From assembly GCF_034259325.1 (NCBI RefSeq), contig NZ_JAXIVS010000009.1, positions 186,001 through 250,000 of the forward strand: a DNA stretch of 64,000 nt, given 5' to 3'. Positions 27,301 to 35,933 of this stretch are shown piece after piece. Position 1 is the first letter of the stretch, and the number at the start of each line of letters is the position of its first letter. Under the pieces are notes generated by a model that did not search any database, was not told the DNA's origin, and saw only the letters and a list, made by a program, of their open reading frames with translations. The position numbers were made by a program, and so were the translations under genes. This DNA is from Hyalangium ruber (GTDB taxonomy: Bacteria; Myxococcota; Myxococcia; Myxococcales; Myxococcaceae).

Positions 27301-30300
27301 GCTGCTTCGCAAGCGCGACCTGATGGCGACGCCCGAGGAGCGGGCGCGCATCCAGGTAGAGGTGGCGGGCGTCTACGAGCGGGACATCGGGGACGAAGAG
27401 GCCGCGGTGGTGGCCTACCGGCAGGCGCTGGAGTTCGACCCGGCCAACAGCCAGTCGCTCGAGTCACTGGAGCGGCTCCACACGAAGCTCGACCAGCCGG
27501 CGGAGCTGCTGGCGGTGTACGAGCGGATGCTGGAGCTGAGCACGGACTACCGGGAGCGCGTGCGCGTGCTCTTCCGCAGCGCTGGCATCTGGGAGGACAA
27601 GTACCAGAACCCGGCCAACGCGGATGCCTGCATCGAGGCCATCCTGGCCATTGATGCGACGAACCTGCAGGCCATCAAGACGCTCATCCGCTTGCGGCGC
27701 GCGCAGGAGCGGTGGGAAGACCTCATCGTGGCCTACGAGCGGCAGCTGGGGCTGGCGACGAGCCCGCAGGAGCAGGCCGAGCTGTACGTGGAGATCGGCC
27801 ATGTCTACCACCAGCAGCTCAAGGCGGTGGACCGTGCGGTGGACAGCTTCCACTACGCGCTGAACGCGGATTCGTCCGCGCGGCCCGCGCTGCACGCCCT
27901 CGGTAACCTCTACGAGCGCAGCGGCAACTGGCCCTTCGCGCTCGAGATGCTCCAGCGCGAGGCGCAGCTGGCCGGGCAGACGCAGGATGCGGTGGAGCTG
28001 CTCCACCGCATGGGCAAGATCAACGAGGACATGTTGATGGACCCGGGCAGCGCGAAGTCCTGCTACCAGCAGGCGCTCGCGATCGATGCCGGGTACCTGC
28101 CCAGCATCCGCGCCCTCAAGGGCATTCAGGAGCAGGCCAAGGACTGGAGCGGCTACGAGCAGACGCTGCTCCAGGAGGCGCAGCAGACCGAGGATCCGCA
28201 GGCCAAGGCGCAGGCGCTGTTGGACGTGGCGAAGTACCACGCGGACACGCGCGAGGACCGCGAGACGGCGACGCAGTACTTCGAGGAAGCCCTCAAGCAC
28301 GTGTCGGATCTGCTCGAGGCGGCGCGCCCTCTGGCGGACGTCTACATCGCACGCGAGGACTGGATGGCGAGCGAGCGGATGCTCGACATCGTCGTGCGGA
28401 AGATGGCGGAGAAGGCCATCGCGGAGAAGGACGGCGCGCTCACCGTGGAGCTGTCGCGGCAGCTCTATCGGCTCGGCTACGTGTCGGAGAAGCTGGGCAA
28501 GCGCGACAAGGCGCTCGATGCGTACGAGAAGTCGTACGGCCTCGATGCCCGGTACCTGGCGAACCTCGAGAGCTACGGCAACCTGCTCGTGCAGGCCAAG
28601 CGCTACGATGACGCCTTCAAGGTCCTGCAGGCCATCCTCATCCACCACCGTGAGAGCCTCACAGACCTGGAGGTGGTGGAGGTCTACTGGCAGCTCGGCG
28701 ACGTGCTGGCCGCGCTCGGCCACGCGGACCGTGCGCAGAACCACTTCGAGAAGGCGCTGGCCACCGATCCGGGCCACGAGCCGTCGCTGCGCGCGATGGT
28801 GACGCTGATGGACAAGGCGGGCCAGTACGAGAAGTCCGCCGAGCTGCGCCAGCAACTCGTCAGCGTGCTGGACGGTGAGGCCAAGGCGCGCGTCTACCTG
28901 GAGCTCGGGCAGATTGCTCGGGACAAGCTCAAGGATCCGTACATGGCCATCGACGCGTTCAGCGGCGCTCTCAAGGAGCAGCCGGACGCGCTCGACGTGA
29001 TGGACTCGCTGTACGTGCTGCTGCGCGAGACGCGGCAGGGCCAAAAGGCCGCGGACGTGCTGCAGCGGATGCTCAAGCTGCCGGCGTTGACGGCCGAGCC
29101 GCACAAGGCCAAGCGGGTGTGGTTCGCGCTCGGAGAGATCCGCCGCGGCGAGCTGAAGGACGTCGAGGGGGCCGCCGAGGCGTTCAACGCGGCGCTGGAC
29201 CTGGACCACCGCTTCGTCGAGGCCTTTGGCGCGCTGGAGGCGATGCTGGGCAACGCCAGCCAGTGGAAGGCGCTGGAGGACAACTACGCGCGGATGCTCT
29301 CGCGCATCCCGAAGACGCCGGACACGCACGTGGCGCGCATGGCGCTGTGGCGTGCGCTGGGCAACCTCTACCTCCAGGTGCTGAAGAACACGGAAGGCGC
29401 CGTGGCGGCCTATGGCGTGGTGGCCAAGGGCTTGCCGGACGACGTGGAGGCGCAGGAGGTCTTCGCCGAGGTGGCCGGGCAGTCGCCGGGCAAGGAGGAG
29501 GAGGCCATCGCGGCGCTCCGCCGGGCGCTTCAGGCGCTGGCGGACAAGAAGAGCGACAAGGATCCGCGCAAGCTGGTGGGACAGCTCGTGCGCCTGTTCG
29601 CGGTGCGCAAGGACTACGACGGAGCGTGGCTATCCGCGCAGTCGGTGGCCGGGCTCATCGGCTCGCCGGGAGACGACGAGAAGGAGATCCTCACCAAGCT
29701 GGGGCCCTACGCCAAGCGCAAGGAAGTGGCGCAGCGCCCGCTGACGGACAGGCTCTGGCACTCGCACCTCTTCCACCCGAAGGTGCGCGGCCCGCTCTCG
29801 GAGCTGATGGGCATCCTCTTCGAGCAGGTGGGGCACCTGTACGCGGTGCCTTTCCAGCAGTACCAGATCGTGCCGAAGAAGCACCGCATCGACGCGGGCT
29901 CCGCGCAGGAGTACCACGTCCACCACTACCGCTATGTGGCGCGCCTGTTCGGCATGGAGGCAGTGGAGCTCTACTCGCCCTTCCTGATGGCCACGCGCGA
30001 GCGGCTGAGCCGGCGTACGAACGAGCCGGCGCCCGAGCCGATGATCAACGCGGAGCTGCTGCAGACGCACCCGGCATGCGTGCGCGTGGGCGGCAAGTTC
30101 TTCGCCGAGCAGGGGCAGAAAGAGGTGTACTACCTGCTGGGCCGCACGCTCGCGCTGGCGCGTCCGGAACTCGCCTTCAGCCAGCGGCTGGCGCCGGATC
30201 GGCTCGAGGCGTTGCTGCAGGCGGCGCTCAGCCTGGTGGTGGGGCAGATCCGGCCGACGGCGGATCCGCGCCACTTCGACGAGGCGCGCAGGACGCTGGA

Positions 30301-30607
30301 GAAGAGCCTCAGCGAGCCGGCCCGCGCGGCGTTGGCCAAGGTGGCGCGAGCTTACCTGCCCACGGCGACACCCACGGATGTGCGCACCTGGCTGGAGGGC
30401 GTGGAGCTCACCGCGGCCCGCGCCGGCCTCTTCGCGGCGGGCGAGCTGGAGCCGGTCAAGCGCATGGTTACCGGGGAGACAGGCTCGTCCTTCCGGATCA
30501 CCCCTCCCAACAAACTACGGGATCTCCTGGTATTCGCTACCTCTGAGGACCTGCATGATCTGCGTGTCGCCGTAGGGACGCACGTGGAGGTGCAGGTGCG
30601 AAAGTAA
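18311..30607 (+). CDS. gltI: giant cytoplasmic TPR protein GltI/AgmK
   Basis: A 4098-residue protein, the largest gene here at 12.3 kb. Nearly all of it (about 20-3780) is an uninterrupted array of TPR-like units of 34-40 residues, many with the text LLxAGDAFxSAGDxxKAIEAYR, LEGLYEAAG or LELDPxNxxAFExL. No signal peptide or TM helix is present. The last 280 residues differ: from [18 protein letters not shown] on there are no repeats and several conserved-looking blocks ([35 protein letters not shown]). Position and architecture match GltI (AgmK) of M. xanthus, the cytoplasmic scaffold of the gliding machinery. The reading frame is intact throughout. The ATG at 18311 follows GAGG at about ten bases. 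Confidence 0.88.
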   Translation: MEQNPSSSRPSARATDERSFLESEATLEKAGRVEDLIRLYESRGRDVAAPEAARLLSRAAELANERLRNPARAEELLRRALLLAPEPLPVLRGLKTLYESRQDASALADVLERLGGATTGKESAAFFLKAADLYETKLFRRDRAVFCLQQSAKGVADRATYRRMRQLLLSEDRFQPVFDALEREREALGPEGMADEYAAFAERLVDDPTEHALAQQVLDVARTLDAQSAKVEKAQKALQRFEQTWRDRVRMLRSMSLEERDRKSAARLSLLVAKLFAWYDPTSASKVKEALDRCFLLWPGMPEALSLMERVAERAGDFAPVLTQFEAMAGEAKDRNAQVDLWLRVGTGRLTHLNDAAGALAAFEKAAAADPSRAEAVNLASEMLLEQGRAADAVAVLERHLATVKDRQAQSSLRMRLADLCLAQVNDTTAARTHLEAALKSDPANALAAFNLAKLLVDAEQYEAVDPLLDLAMLAPRPRAERIAFCEALALTYEELEEPRRAFEVLARALVLDPARPLLLGTVVEHAEKAQAQPALAMALKRAALVAPEQVAVAIWRQLAQLLQGPLADPVSAEVAWQEVLARVPGDAAAEEAMKSLKAAAALADDPRARLEAEITRKEAAGAPPEEVEPLVRQLITLAADEPGPLQRLQALCVALSKFEEAATLAAQLAKLADTQLERSDWTARQAKLYAERLNRPQDAAQLFLTLLSENVSTGLVMGGLERLAAAGIRTAEIAEALAAHYGRTGDHQRQVAALQQQLDATTDQAARRRLISMLAGIHEKQLADSRAAFDCRVRALREDAKDDISRAEALRLARDLSAQAELVRVLRRLGTETEELAVAVQLFSDAAALAEETGAVEDAMEALQAALGRSPESPELLQRLLRAYWKAGRVADAETLLRKRIQGAKGAERLKLLLQLVELNSQTGRPAEAAEALQSAISNGAEEGKYLPRLAELYEKASRPSELNETLARMVALAETAGDADKVARLKLKRAQLLKESPGGDQAEAVRSYADILRQRPSDPDALAALEGMLASGSTREEAARALLPAYELTKDHRKLVSALDVLAEVARDDAARAQALRHAAQVHLAHLRQPELAFASLARALRLQPGDAALRATARQAAEDADALDSYAEILLELTEEGDVGTARAALLRDLAEVQEKKLDDKAGAIKALSALLALEPTNVDCLKSLQRLHRSGEQWAELAEVLERLASISTEPAEQVSYLREAALLHETRLTNKDRAAAAWRTIAEKDPLQREAATTLDRLYTELARTTDLAWALSLRRNQEGQSPQGREVSFRLAELLRTELNDPNAALKLYQRILAEDPGHPGALAALEEWVKAALPTSGAALEVLDPVLKQVGDHARRVALREARMESALTVEKVVLAGEVRRLYEQEMQQPSLAFMSAVKFFAAGLDREGLRPELERLARETGSHEVLAEIYETTATELPEGDATALALLRRSAELREQLNQPEEATRLWKSLLEAAPQDRQALDALSRLYEKGQNAKNLSEVYATQARLATDPEARLGLLLKAGDAFASAGDDAKAIEAYRSALAIRKVSEGLLALDRLFAKARRVQEQAEVLAQLAEQAPDAESRRGFMVRRAQLLEKEGSLAEALMAYRALLELVAGDPQAIAGLERLFAQEEGQRLDAARLLEPVYRSINDTRKLVEVLEVLLSSAVPEQRLERIQEIAVLREALGQTSLAFAARLRAFNEFPQEDSVRDELERLAADSGSFEEVAASYEDQLEREVREPLAGDLWRRLAAIYDGRLKRYDLAVRALEEVSRRDPYNKEVLETIARVHRRTGAHRELALIMRRQVAAENNVSSQVNLLFELGHLAEETLSDKALAAQSYREVLDRRPDNANALKLLGKVLTETERWPELAQHIEREIQLADSRNALEEASDLRVRLGRLKFTRLDDPRGALELYQAVLARRAGHAGAVGALEEMARSDSPLRGAAASALEPVFAGVGDHLKQVQMLEARASVEPVPQERVALLRRIAETYAGPMENAELAFVYAVRALQDLPDDPRSLELCLSLMEPAGTPEELVEVLEGIAPKAGDTARAELYRALARIQARMGEDTEALAGWRKVLELRPTDEEALESVGRLLTSEGKPAELLEVLRRQLAMAEEPARRGAVLFQIGVLQEDQLKDNLGALATFRRLLELRPDDTAALSRLEGLCQKQERWPELADVLARRIALMPPEESLELKFRLATVRESKLLDKPGALTLFGEVLGLQPNHAGAVARMEAWVAREPQNLLAVETLLRAFRASGDIAKLAQLIETRVGVSTDAFEKKALLGELATLRETQEEAELAFLALFRAFKEDPNDGELRRRLENATDASSTYDELTVAYEEALPRVAEAADAAEVCLKLGQMLETRLREPERAITYYERARGLHASVQERALVALDRLYGEMEAWPELAGVLEALATGAEAPADKVGFLFRLGQLCQDRLDSMDRAARAYEEILKLDAGHLASARLLEGLYEAAGASDKLYAILQHESERVTGAERERVLGKMAQVSAEGLDDLDRSIELYRELLAKNPRNEQAFTALEGLLERAGRPEELRTLLADRLAQTLDPREVVRLNERLGRVVYRLLKQPEAAVPYLKAALDRDARHRGVLDTLRELYEETGQRDDLVSVLRRLVPLQESSEGVKALRVRLAEVLADMSRREEALDAARRALEVEPHTVPDLDRVHALFLNLRAYNDAVRALELKVQVHLAAEEREQAVATYFAVADLWEGPGAKAEQSAGALEKVLELDPANRTAFERVSKLYRSHNDWRAYAGVVDRYMPHLVTDEEKLSWLRELARVQEERLGQKDVAFLAMCRALQIDAADDNLREEVERLADETGSHEELAAVYEEVADSLPRGPLAERLYATLARVHDIRLDDAPAAEASFRKILEFDPTNATALEGLAGMFQRRGRDREYVVALEQQLEAAASIESRKGILKEISRIYDERVGDPQEAASALLRALELEPDVETLDVLTRLYRRQNAHAEVAATLLRKRDLMATPEERARIQVEVAGVYERDIGDEEAAVVAYRQALEFDPANSQSLESLERLHTKLDQPAELLAVYERMLELSTDYRERVRVLFRSAGIWEDKYQNPANADACIEAILAIDATNLQAIKTLIRLRRAQERWEDLIVAYERQLGLATSPQEQAELYVEIGHVYHQQLKAVDRAVDSFHYALNADSSARPALHALGNLYERSGNWPFALEMLQREAQLAGQTQDAVELLHRMGKINEDMLMDPGSAKSCYQQALAIDAGYLPSIRALKGIQEQAKDWSGYEQTLLQEAQQTEDPQAKAQALLDVAKYHADTREDRETATQYFEEALKHVSDLLEAARPLADVYIAREDWMASERMLDIVVRKMAEKAIAEKDGALTVELSRQLYRLGYVSEKLGKRDKALDAYEKSYGLDARYLANLESYGNLLVQAKRYDDAFKVLQAILIHHRESLTDLEVVEVYWQLGDVLAALGHADRAQNHFEKALATDPGHEPSLRAMVTLMDKAGQYEKSAELRQQLVSVLDGEAKARVYLELGQIARDKLKDPYMAIDAFSGALKEQPDALDVMDSLYVLLRETRQGQKAADVLQRMLKLPALTAEPHKAKRVWFALGEIRRGELKDVEGAAEAFNAALDLDHRFVEAFGALEAMLGNASQWKALEDNYARMLSRIPKTPDTHVARMALWRALGNLYLQVLKNTEGAVAAYGVVAKGLPDDVEAQEVFAEVAGQSPGKEEEAIAALRRALQALADKKSDKDPRKLVGQLVRLFAVRKDYDGAWLSAQSVAGLIGSPGDDEKEILTKLGPYAKRKEVAQRPLTDRLWHSHLFHPKVRGPLSELMGILFEQVGHLYAVPFQQYQIVPKKHRIDAGSAQEYHVHHYRYVARLFGMEAVELYSPFLMATRERLSRRTNEPAPEPMINAELLQTHPACVRVGGKFFAEQGQKEVYYLLGRTLALARPELAFSQRLAPDRLEALLQAALSLVVGQIRPTADPRHFDEARRTLEKSLSEPARAALAKVARAYLPTATPTDVRTWLEGVELTAARAGLFAAGELEPVKRMVTGETGSSFRITPPNKLRDLLVFATSEDLHDLRVAVGTHVEVQVRK

Positions 30608-30744
30608 GAGGGTAGAACTCCGGCGAGGGTTCAAACGTTGAAAGGCGACCGGGCGGTCATGGGCGGCATCCTTGACCCCCCTGTGTGCCACCTCTACGAT
30701 TTTGGAAGGTTTTCTTCCGTCTTTTCTGAGATTTGCGGGGAACG

Positions 30745-32814
30745 ATGCGCTTCGTCTGCGACAGCTGCCGCGCGCAGTACATGATTAGCGACGACAAGGT
30801 CGGCGCCAAGGGTGCCAAGATCAAGTGCAAGAAGTGCGGGCACATGATCCAGATCCGTCCCACGGGCGCCGCGGCGTCCAAGGACAACGGGGCATCCGAG
30901 AGCACGGCTTCGGAGTCGGGTGCCACGGCCTCCACGAGCAATGGAGCGGCGAGCTCCAACGCCGCGGTGATGCCTTCGTCGATCGGAACTCCACCCGAGG
31001 GTGGCTTCTTCTCGGGCATGGAAGAGGACGAGATTGGCGCGGTCTTCGACCAGGTGCTCAACTCGGGCTCGCAGAAGATCCCCGCGGGAGAGCCGCAGGG
31101 CGAGGCCCTCGAGAGCAAGTCGGCCACGCCGGCCGCCGTGCGCAAGCTGGCCGAGGCCGAGTCCGAGCCGGATGAGCCCAAGGCGGCGACCGCCTCGCAC
31201 GACTGGTTCGTCGCCATCGACGAGAAGCAGACGGGCCCGCTCACCGTGGAGAAGATCAAGGACCACTGGGACCGCGGTGAGGTGGGGCCTGACAGCCTCT
31301 GCTGGCGCGCGGGCTTCAGCGACTGGATTCCGCTCTCCGAGGTGACGGAGCTGGCCTCGGTGCTCGCGCCGCGTCCGGCCAAGCCGGTCATCGTCGCGCC
31401 CGCGCCGGTAACGGGGTCGACGCCCACGGTGTCGGGCCCGGTGGAGTCCGCCTTCAGCGCGGGAGCGAGCGCGAAGAACACGCGCCCCGAGATTCCCGCC
31501 GCCCCGGCATTGGGCGCGGAGCCGACCTCTTCGGGCTGGAAGCCTTCGGCGGCGAGCGTGCTCGCCTCGCTGGTGAAGGAGGAGAACGACGCGCTGTCGA
31601 AGCCTCCGCCCAAGCCGGCGCCGGCGGAGAAGCCTGCCACGGGAGGATTGCTCGACCTGCCGCCTCCGGAGCCCGCTGCTCCCGCCGCGCGAGCGTCTGT
31701 GATGGCGATGGCCGCGGAGCCCGCGATGCCGCAGGCCGCGCCCATGGCGTATGCGCAGCCCGCGCCCGCGCCGGCCTATGCGCAGCCCGCGCCGGCCTAC
31801 CCGCAGCCTGCATACGCGGCGGGCTATCCGCAGCCCGCGTATCCGGGCTACCCGCCGCCTGCTGCGCCGGTGCCTCAGTCGGGTGGCAACAAGACGGCCA
31901 TGTTCGCGGGCCTTGGCGTGGTGGGGCTGTTGGTGGTGGGGGCCGTGGTGTTCTTCCTGACCAGGGGCTCGTCCACGCCTCAGCAGCCCGTGGAGTCCCC
32001 GCCGCAGGTGGCGGCAACGACGCCGCCCGTGGTGCCGGCCGCGAAGCCGCCTGAGACGCCCGTGGCCCCGCCTCCGAGCACGCCGCCGACCCAGGCCGCG
32101 GCCAACCCGCAGGGAGCGGTCGCGACCCCGACGACGCAGCCCGTGGCGGGCACGGTGCCGGGAACGCCTCCCGCGGCGACGCCGGGCACGCAGCCCGCCG
32201 TGGCCGTGGTGACGCCTCCTGCCAACACGCCTCCGCCTCCCGCGGCGGAGACGAAGCCGCCGGAGCCCGCGCGTCAGGACCCGCCCACGCGCGTGGCGGA
32301 GCGGGAGCCGGTGCGCTCCAGCTCCTCCAGCAAGCCGCGCACGAACAGGGATGAAGGCACGACCATCGCCTCCTCGAAGTCTCCGTCGAAGCCGGCCAAC
32401 GATGGCTTGGATGACGACTTCGATGAGCTGTTCGGGAAGAAGCCTGCGAAGACGAAGCCGGACACGCAGTCCAACACGCCGACTCCGTACATCCCGCCCG
32501 AGCCGGGTGGTGGTGGCGGCGGCAAGGTGCAGGAGCAGCTCGCTCAGTCGGACATCATGTCGGTGGTGCTGGCCAACAAGCCGGCCATCGTGAAGTGCGT
32601 GAACGAGCAGAAGAAGCGTGATCCGGGCATCAGCGGCAAGCTGGTGATGCGGTGGACCATCCAGCCGAGCGGCAAGACGACAGCGGTGTCGGTCCGCACG
32701 GACGAGTTCAAGAAGACCTATATGGCGACCTGCATCACGGGGCTCATCAAGGGTTGGTCTTTCCCGAAGCACCGGAAGCAGGGAGATCCCATCGATTTCC
32801 CGTTTACCTTCTGA
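30745..32814 (+). CDS. gltJ: gliding motility protein GltJ/AgmX: zinc finger, GYF domain, TM helix, TonB-like tail
   Basis: A 689-residue inner-membrane protein. The N-terminus is an MJ0042-type zinc finger with C5, C8, C28 and C31 (MRFVCDSCRAQY, IKCKKCGHM). A GYF_2 domain lies near residues 152-205 (DWFVAIDEKQTGPLTVEKI). A long Pro/Ala-rich region with PQPAY-type repeats precedes one TM helix (MFAGLGVVGLLVVGAVVFFL, about 388-407). A Pro/Thr-rich periplasmic linker and a C-terminal AgmX/PglI (TonB-like) domain follow (IVKCVNEQKKRDPGISGKL ... GWSFPKH). In M. xanthus GltJ senses the MglA-dependent complex in the cytoplasm and links it to the outer membrane. The start at 30745 is set by the zinc finger, with GGGGA ahead. 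Confidence 0.88.
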   Translation: MRFVCDSCRAQYMISDDKVGAKGAKIKCKKCGHMIQIRPTGAAASKDNGASESTASESGATASTSNGAASSNAAVMPSSIGTPPEGGFFSGMEEDEIGAVFDQVLNSGSQKIPAGEPQGEALESKSATPAAVRKLAEAESEPDEPKAATASHDWFVAIDEKQTGPLTVEKIKDHWDRGEVGPDSLCWRAGFSDWIPLSEVTELASVLAPRPAKPVIVAPAPVTGSTPTVSGPVESAFSAGASAKNTRPEIPAAPALGAEPTSSGWKPSAASVLASLVKEENDALSKPPPKPAPAEKPATGGLLDLPPPEPAAPAARASVMAMAAEPAMPQAAPMAYAQPAPAPAYAQPAPAYPQPAYAAGYPQPAYPGYPPPAAPVPQSGGNKTAMFAGLGVVGLLVVGAVVFFLTRGSSTPQQPVESPPQVAATTPPVVPAAKPPETPVAPPPSTPPTQAAANPQGAVATPTTQPVAGTVPGTPPAATPGTQPAVAVVTPPANTPPPPAAETKPPEPARQDPPTRVAEREPVRSSSSSKPRTNRDEGTTIASSKSPSKPANDGLDDDFDELFGKKPAKTKPDTQSNTPTPYIPPEPGGGGGGKVQEQLAQSDIMSVVLANKPAIVKCVNEQKKRDPGISGKLVMRWTIQPSGKTTAVSVRTDEFKKTYMATCITGLIKGWSFPKHRKQGDPIDFPFTF

Positions 32815-32828
32815 GTGTGAGACTGAAG

Positions 32829-32872
32829 GCAGACGGTGACACGAGCGCGAGTTGAACCGTGTCACTGTCTGC
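32829..32872 (+). terminator. large inverted repeat after gltJ, probable end of the glt operon
   Basis: GCAGACGGTGACACG (32829-32843) pairs with CGTGTCACTGTCTGC (32858-32872): 15 pairs with one G-T wobble and a 14-base loop. It lies 14 bases after the gltJ stop. There is no T-tract on either side, so it may act as an mRNA-stabilising or factor-dependent end rather than a classical terminator. Confidence 0.6.
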
Positions 32873-32918
32873 TGCTGCATGCATTGAATACCCGTGGGGA
32901 CGAGTCCGTCGGGGTGCG

Positions 32919-32934
32919 GTCAACATTCGTTGAC
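32919..32934. promoter_or_regulatory. inverted repeat overlapping a possible -35 box
   Basis: GTCAAC-ATTC-GTTGAC is a perfect 6-base dyad. Its right arm overlaps TTGACA (32930-32935), a perfect -35 hexamer, about 100 bases upstream of the Cys-rich lipoprotein gene. It could be an operator; no clear -10 box was found. Confidence 0.35.
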
Positions 32935-33035
32935 ACGTCCGGAGGGGGGGACTAAAGCGACCCCGCTCGCAGGACGGAGGGGGCTTGTGAGGCCGGAAGC
33001 CCCGTGTGCGAGGCACCCACAGGAGGAAGTCCAGC

Positions 33036-33998
33036 ATGCAGCTTCGGAAGACGTTGTGGATGCTCACTGCGCTGAGCGCGATGAGCCTGGTGATGACTGG
33101 TTGCCCCGAGGATGGTGGCGGGGACAGCCTGACATGCACGAGTGCGGCGGACTGCCTTGAGTCCGAGATCTGCCACCCGACCGCGAAGGTCTGTGTGCAG
33201 ACGTGCGATTCCGGTTCGGACTGTCCGGACACGGCGAAGACCTGTAAAGAGGTGAGCACGACGGACAGCACGAAGGTGTGCCAGTGCGCGACTGACACGC
33301 TGTGCAACACGGGCCGTGAGACGGCGGACCTGGTCTGCTCGACGCTGGACAAGGTGTGCACCGAGAAGTGCACCTCGGACGCCGCCTGCGGCGCCGGCCG
33401 TACCTGCGACACCGCGACGGGCCAGTGCAAGGCTGGCAGCACCGGTCCTACCTGCACCTACGGCTCCTGCGCTTCTGGTGAGGTTTGCGGCATCACCTCG
33501 GGCAAGTGTGAGCAGGCTGCGACCTGCACGGGCGAGGCCCAGAGCACCTGCACCTACGGCCAGTTCTGCAGCACGGGCCGTTGCGCGGATGTGGCGAAGC
33601 CTACGTGCGGCAACCTCGAGGGCAAGGCTGCGGTGAACTTCACCCCGTCCTCGGGCACGGGCAACATCATCTACAATGTGGCGAAGGTGTCCTTCGCTGC
33701 CGACCCGACGGGCTGCCCCGGCTCCACGAACCCTGTGAAGGTGGTTCCGCGCATCTCCTTCTATGCGAAGGAGGGCACCGTGCCGGCGACCGAGGAGGGC
33801 CTCAGCGGCTTCTTCTACGTGCGGACCGACAAGCAGGATGTGGCCCTGAATGCGGGCAACCTGTTCAACTACACGCGCTCCGCGGATGGCAAGAGCGGTT
33901 CCATCAGCGCGTTCTTGTGCATCCCGGACCAGAACTCCCTGGTTCTGGGTTTCTACTTCACGAATGGCAACGGTTACTGCACTACCTTCAACCGGTAG
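33036..33998 (+). CDS. cysteine-rich lipoprotein
   Basis: A 320-residue lipoprotein with signal MQLRKTLWMLTALSAMSLVM and lipobox MTGC. Residues about 22-200 carry regularly spaced cysteines (around 29 in the whole protein), in patterns such as CTSAADCLESEICHP and CTSDAACGAGRTCD, resembling the disulfide-rich repeats common in myxobacterial surface lipoproteins. The C-terminal 120 residues are Cys-poor and beta-like. Function is unknown; an adhesive or surface role is a guess. AGGAGG lies nine bases before the ATG. A strong terminator follows, so it is probably a single-gene transcript. Confidence 0.8.
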   Translation: MQLRKTLWMLTALSAMSLVMTGCPEDGGGDSLTCTSAADCLESEICHPTAKVCVQTCDSGSDCPDTAKTCKEVSTTDSTKVCQCATDTLCNTGRETADLVCSTLDKVCTEKCTSDAACGAGRTCDTATGQCKAGSTGPTCTYGSCASGEVCGITSGKCEQAATCTGEAQSTCTYGQFCSTGRCADVAKPTCGNLEGKAAVNFTPSSGTGNIIYNVAKVSFAADPTGCPGSTNPVKVVPRISFYAKEGTVPATEEGLSGFFYVRTDKQDVALNAGNLFNYTRSADGKSGSISAFLCIPDQNSLVLGFYFTNGNGYCTTFNR

Positions 33999-34028
33999 GA
34001 TGTAGTCAAAGCTGAGATGCCATCAAAG

Positions 34029-34062
34029 GCCCTGCTCCCTTGTTGGGGAGCAGGGCTTTTTT
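34029..34062 (+). terminator. Rho-independent terminator after the Cys-rich lipoprotein
   Basis: GCCCTGCTCCC (34029-34039) pairs perfectly with GGGAGCAGGGC (34046-34056) across a 6-base loop, followed directly by six T. Confidence 0.93.
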
Positions 34063-34188
34063 ACAGATGAAACGAGAGCGACCTGGCTTGCGGGGCCAGC
34101 CGCTGGATGTGCGGTGAATTTGCTTTCGCGGCCGCCGTCCTTCATGGCGGCGTACGAAACGCCTCACGGTTTCAGAAAAGGAAGAGCC

Positions 34189-34713
34189 ATGTTCAAGAAG
34201 ACTTCTTCTCGCATCGTTGCCCTCACGCTTGCACTCAGTGCTCCGGTCGTGCTCGCAGCTGGAGCGAGTGATGAGGTCAATCTGTCGTGCCCTGCCGGGA
34301 CGAAGCAGCGCCGCATGCCCGAGAAGACCGCTTGGTACTGCGTGAAGACGAACGCCAAGGATCCGGACCGGAACGCCCACGGCCCGTACGTGAGCTTCCA
34401 TCCGAACGGACAGAAGAAGGCAACGGGGCAGCATGTCGATGGCATGCAGACCGGCCTCTGGACGTTCTTTGATGAGAACGGGCGGAAGACCGAAGAGATC
34501 GAGTACTCGGCGCACCACTACCACGGGCGCCGCGTGCAGTTCTTCTCGACCGGGAAGGTCAAGCTCGAGGAGCGGTGGGCCAACGGCCAGCGCGAAGGGA
34601 TGACCACGGCCTACACGGAGGATGGCCAGAAGCAGGCCGAGTCCGAGTACCGGGGCGGGCACCTTGTGAAGGAGCAGAGGTTCGAGAACGGCAAGCCCGT
34701 GGCCAACAAGTAG
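34189..34713 (+). CDS. exported YwqK/MORN-repeat protein
   Basis: A 174-residue protein with a signal peptide (MFKKTSSRIVALTLALSAPVVLAA). The rest has repeats of the MORN-like YwqK type: GPYVSFHPNGQKKATGQH, GLWTFFDENGRKTEEIEY and EGMTTAYTEDGQKQAESEY. YwqK-like proteins are often antitoxin-like or surface proteins; the fold is a short beta-hairpin array. No toxin gene is adjacent, so a structural or surface role is as likely. AGGAAG stands before the ATG at 34189. It has its own terminator. Confidence 0.75.
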   Translation: MFKKTSSRIVALTLALSAPVVLAAGASDEVNLSCPAGTKQRRMPEKTAWYCVKTNAKDPDRNAHGPYVSFHPNGQKKATGQHVDGMQTGLWTFFDENGRKTEEIEYSAHHYHGRRVQFFSTGKVKLEERWANGQREGMTTAYTEDGQKQAESEYRGGHLVKEQRFENGKPVANK

Positions 34714-34740
34714 CTCCTCATACGTGCTCTGAGCATGGAG

Positions 34741-34770
34741 GGCCCTTCCCCAAGCAGGGGAGGGCCTTTT
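34741..34770 (+). terminator. Rho-independent terminator after the YwqK-repeat gene
   Basis: GGCCCTTCCCC (34741-34751) pairs with GGGGAGGGCC (34757-34766) with one bulged T, a short AAGCA loop and TTTT after the stem. Confidence 0.88.
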
Positions 34771-34820
34771 GCTTTTCTGGCGCATTGCCCTACTTGTGCA
34801 GGCTCGGCTAGAAGCCCCCT

Positions 34821-35918
34821 GTGAAGGTAGAAACCCTCGTTCCCAAGTTACCCGAACTGCCGCTCCGCACAGTGGCGGAGATGGGTCTCCGTGAGCTGGA
34901 GCGCCTCCGGCTCATTCTCAGGGGGGGCTCGGTCATTGACTGGAGGCGGATGCACTTCCAGTCTCGAGATGAGGTGGACCACTTCCTGCGGCTTTGCCAG
35001 CTCGATACCTCGCGGCCTTACGATGAAGCTTGGGCGCGTACGATCCTTGCGGATGCCGTGGAGTACCTCCGGAAGACCTTCAACTACCGGGTTGCTGACG
35101 CTGTGGCTCACCCAGAGGAGGTCCATGACCTCTTCCTGTTCGCATCCGGCGTCAAAGGTCCCCCTAAGTACCGGCGCATCGCCTGCATCGTGCTGAAGGT
35201 GATGCACGTTCTCCAGCACATCGAGGGGCGGGACCTGCTCTTCCGGCTTGCCGCCTCGGAGGCTGACCTGTCGGAGCTGGTGACGGCCAAGGTATTGGGG
35301 GTGGCCAAAGAGATTCAGGACCGAGGGCTGCCCGTGGTGGAGTTTGCGCACTCCATCAAGACGCGCGACTCGCTCATTACCAAGTTGATCGCGAAAAAGG
35401 AGACGGTGGCCGCCCAAGTCTATGACCGCACGCGATTTCGCATCATCACGAAAGTTCGAGCGGACATCCTCCCAATTCTCCACTTTCTCATTCAGCGGCT
35501 GTTCCCGTTCAACTTCGTAGTGCCTGGACAGACGGAGAACTCGCTCGTACCGTTCAAGTCAGTCTTGGAGGAGTACCCGCATTTCGAGCAATACGCAGCG
35601 CAGCTTCATCTGGATCGTGACTACGAGGACAGAGAAGACCGCATCGGGAATCAGTTCTCGGGGGGGACATACCGAGCGCTCAACTTCGTGGCGGATATCC
35701 CCATCAGGATGGATGAGTACCTGCCGCCTCCTGAGGAGGATTCGCGTCCACGCAAGGGGCGAATTGTCTTCGCGTTGGTAGAGTTTCAAATCGTAGATGA
35801 GGAGACTGCCCGCCTCAACGAGGACGGGGAGAATGCGCATAAACTCTATAAGCGGCGGCAGAAGCGGCGCGTGCTGCGCCGCCTCGCGCGAGGACTTGTT
35901 GTCCCTAAACGCAAGTAG
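34821..35918 (+). CDS. TIGR04552-like protein with RelA/SpoT-type nucleotidyltransferase pattern
   Basis: A 365-residue cytoplasmic protein starting with GTG (no strong ribosome-binding site seen). From memory it resembles the myxobacterial family TIGR04552. The order of motifs mirrors a (p)ppGpp synthetase: SIKTRDSLITKL (178-189; compare RVKSPYSIYRKM), VYDRTRFRIIT (200-210; Asp202 where Rel enzymes have the metal Asp), GGTYRALNFVAD (281-292; compare GYQSLHT) and LVEFQIVDEET (319-329; Glu321 where Rel has the catalytic Glu of EVQIRT). Residues 1-150 are helical. The C-terminus is very basic (KRRQKRRVLRRLARG). Base composition is lower in G+C than the glt genes. The nucleotidyltransferase reading is inference; activity could be lost. 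Confidence 0.6.
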   Translation: MKVETLVPKLPELPLRTVAEMGLRELERLRLILRGGSVIDWRRMHFQSRDEVDHFLRLCQLDTSRPYDEAWARTILADAVEYLRKTFNYRVADAVAHPEEVHDLFLFASGVKGPPKYRRIACIVLKVMHVLQHIEGRDLLFRLAASEADLSELVTAKVLGVAKEIQDRGLPVVEFAHSIKTRDSLITKLIAKKETVAAQVYDRTRFRIITKVRADILPILHFLIQRLFPFNFVVPGQTENSLVPFKSVLEEYPHFEQYAAQLHLDRDYEDREDRIGNQFSGGTYRALNFVADIPIRMDEYLPPPEEDSRPRKGRIVFALVEFQIVDEETARLNEDGENAHKLYKRRQKRRVLRRLARGLVVPKRK

Positions 35919-35933
35919 TTGACTTGCGTAACT

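Noticed and set aside
30694-32880. A 728-codon - strand frame opposite gltJ.
   Set aside because: It is almost only Arg, Gly and His from Pro/Ala codons read backwards; gltJ has zinc-finger, GYF, TM and tail domains.
33136-33620. Regular Cys spacing in the lipoprotein looked like a CRISPR-like or tandem DNA repeat.
   Set aside because: The DNA units are not identical and spacing varies; the periodicity is at protein level only.
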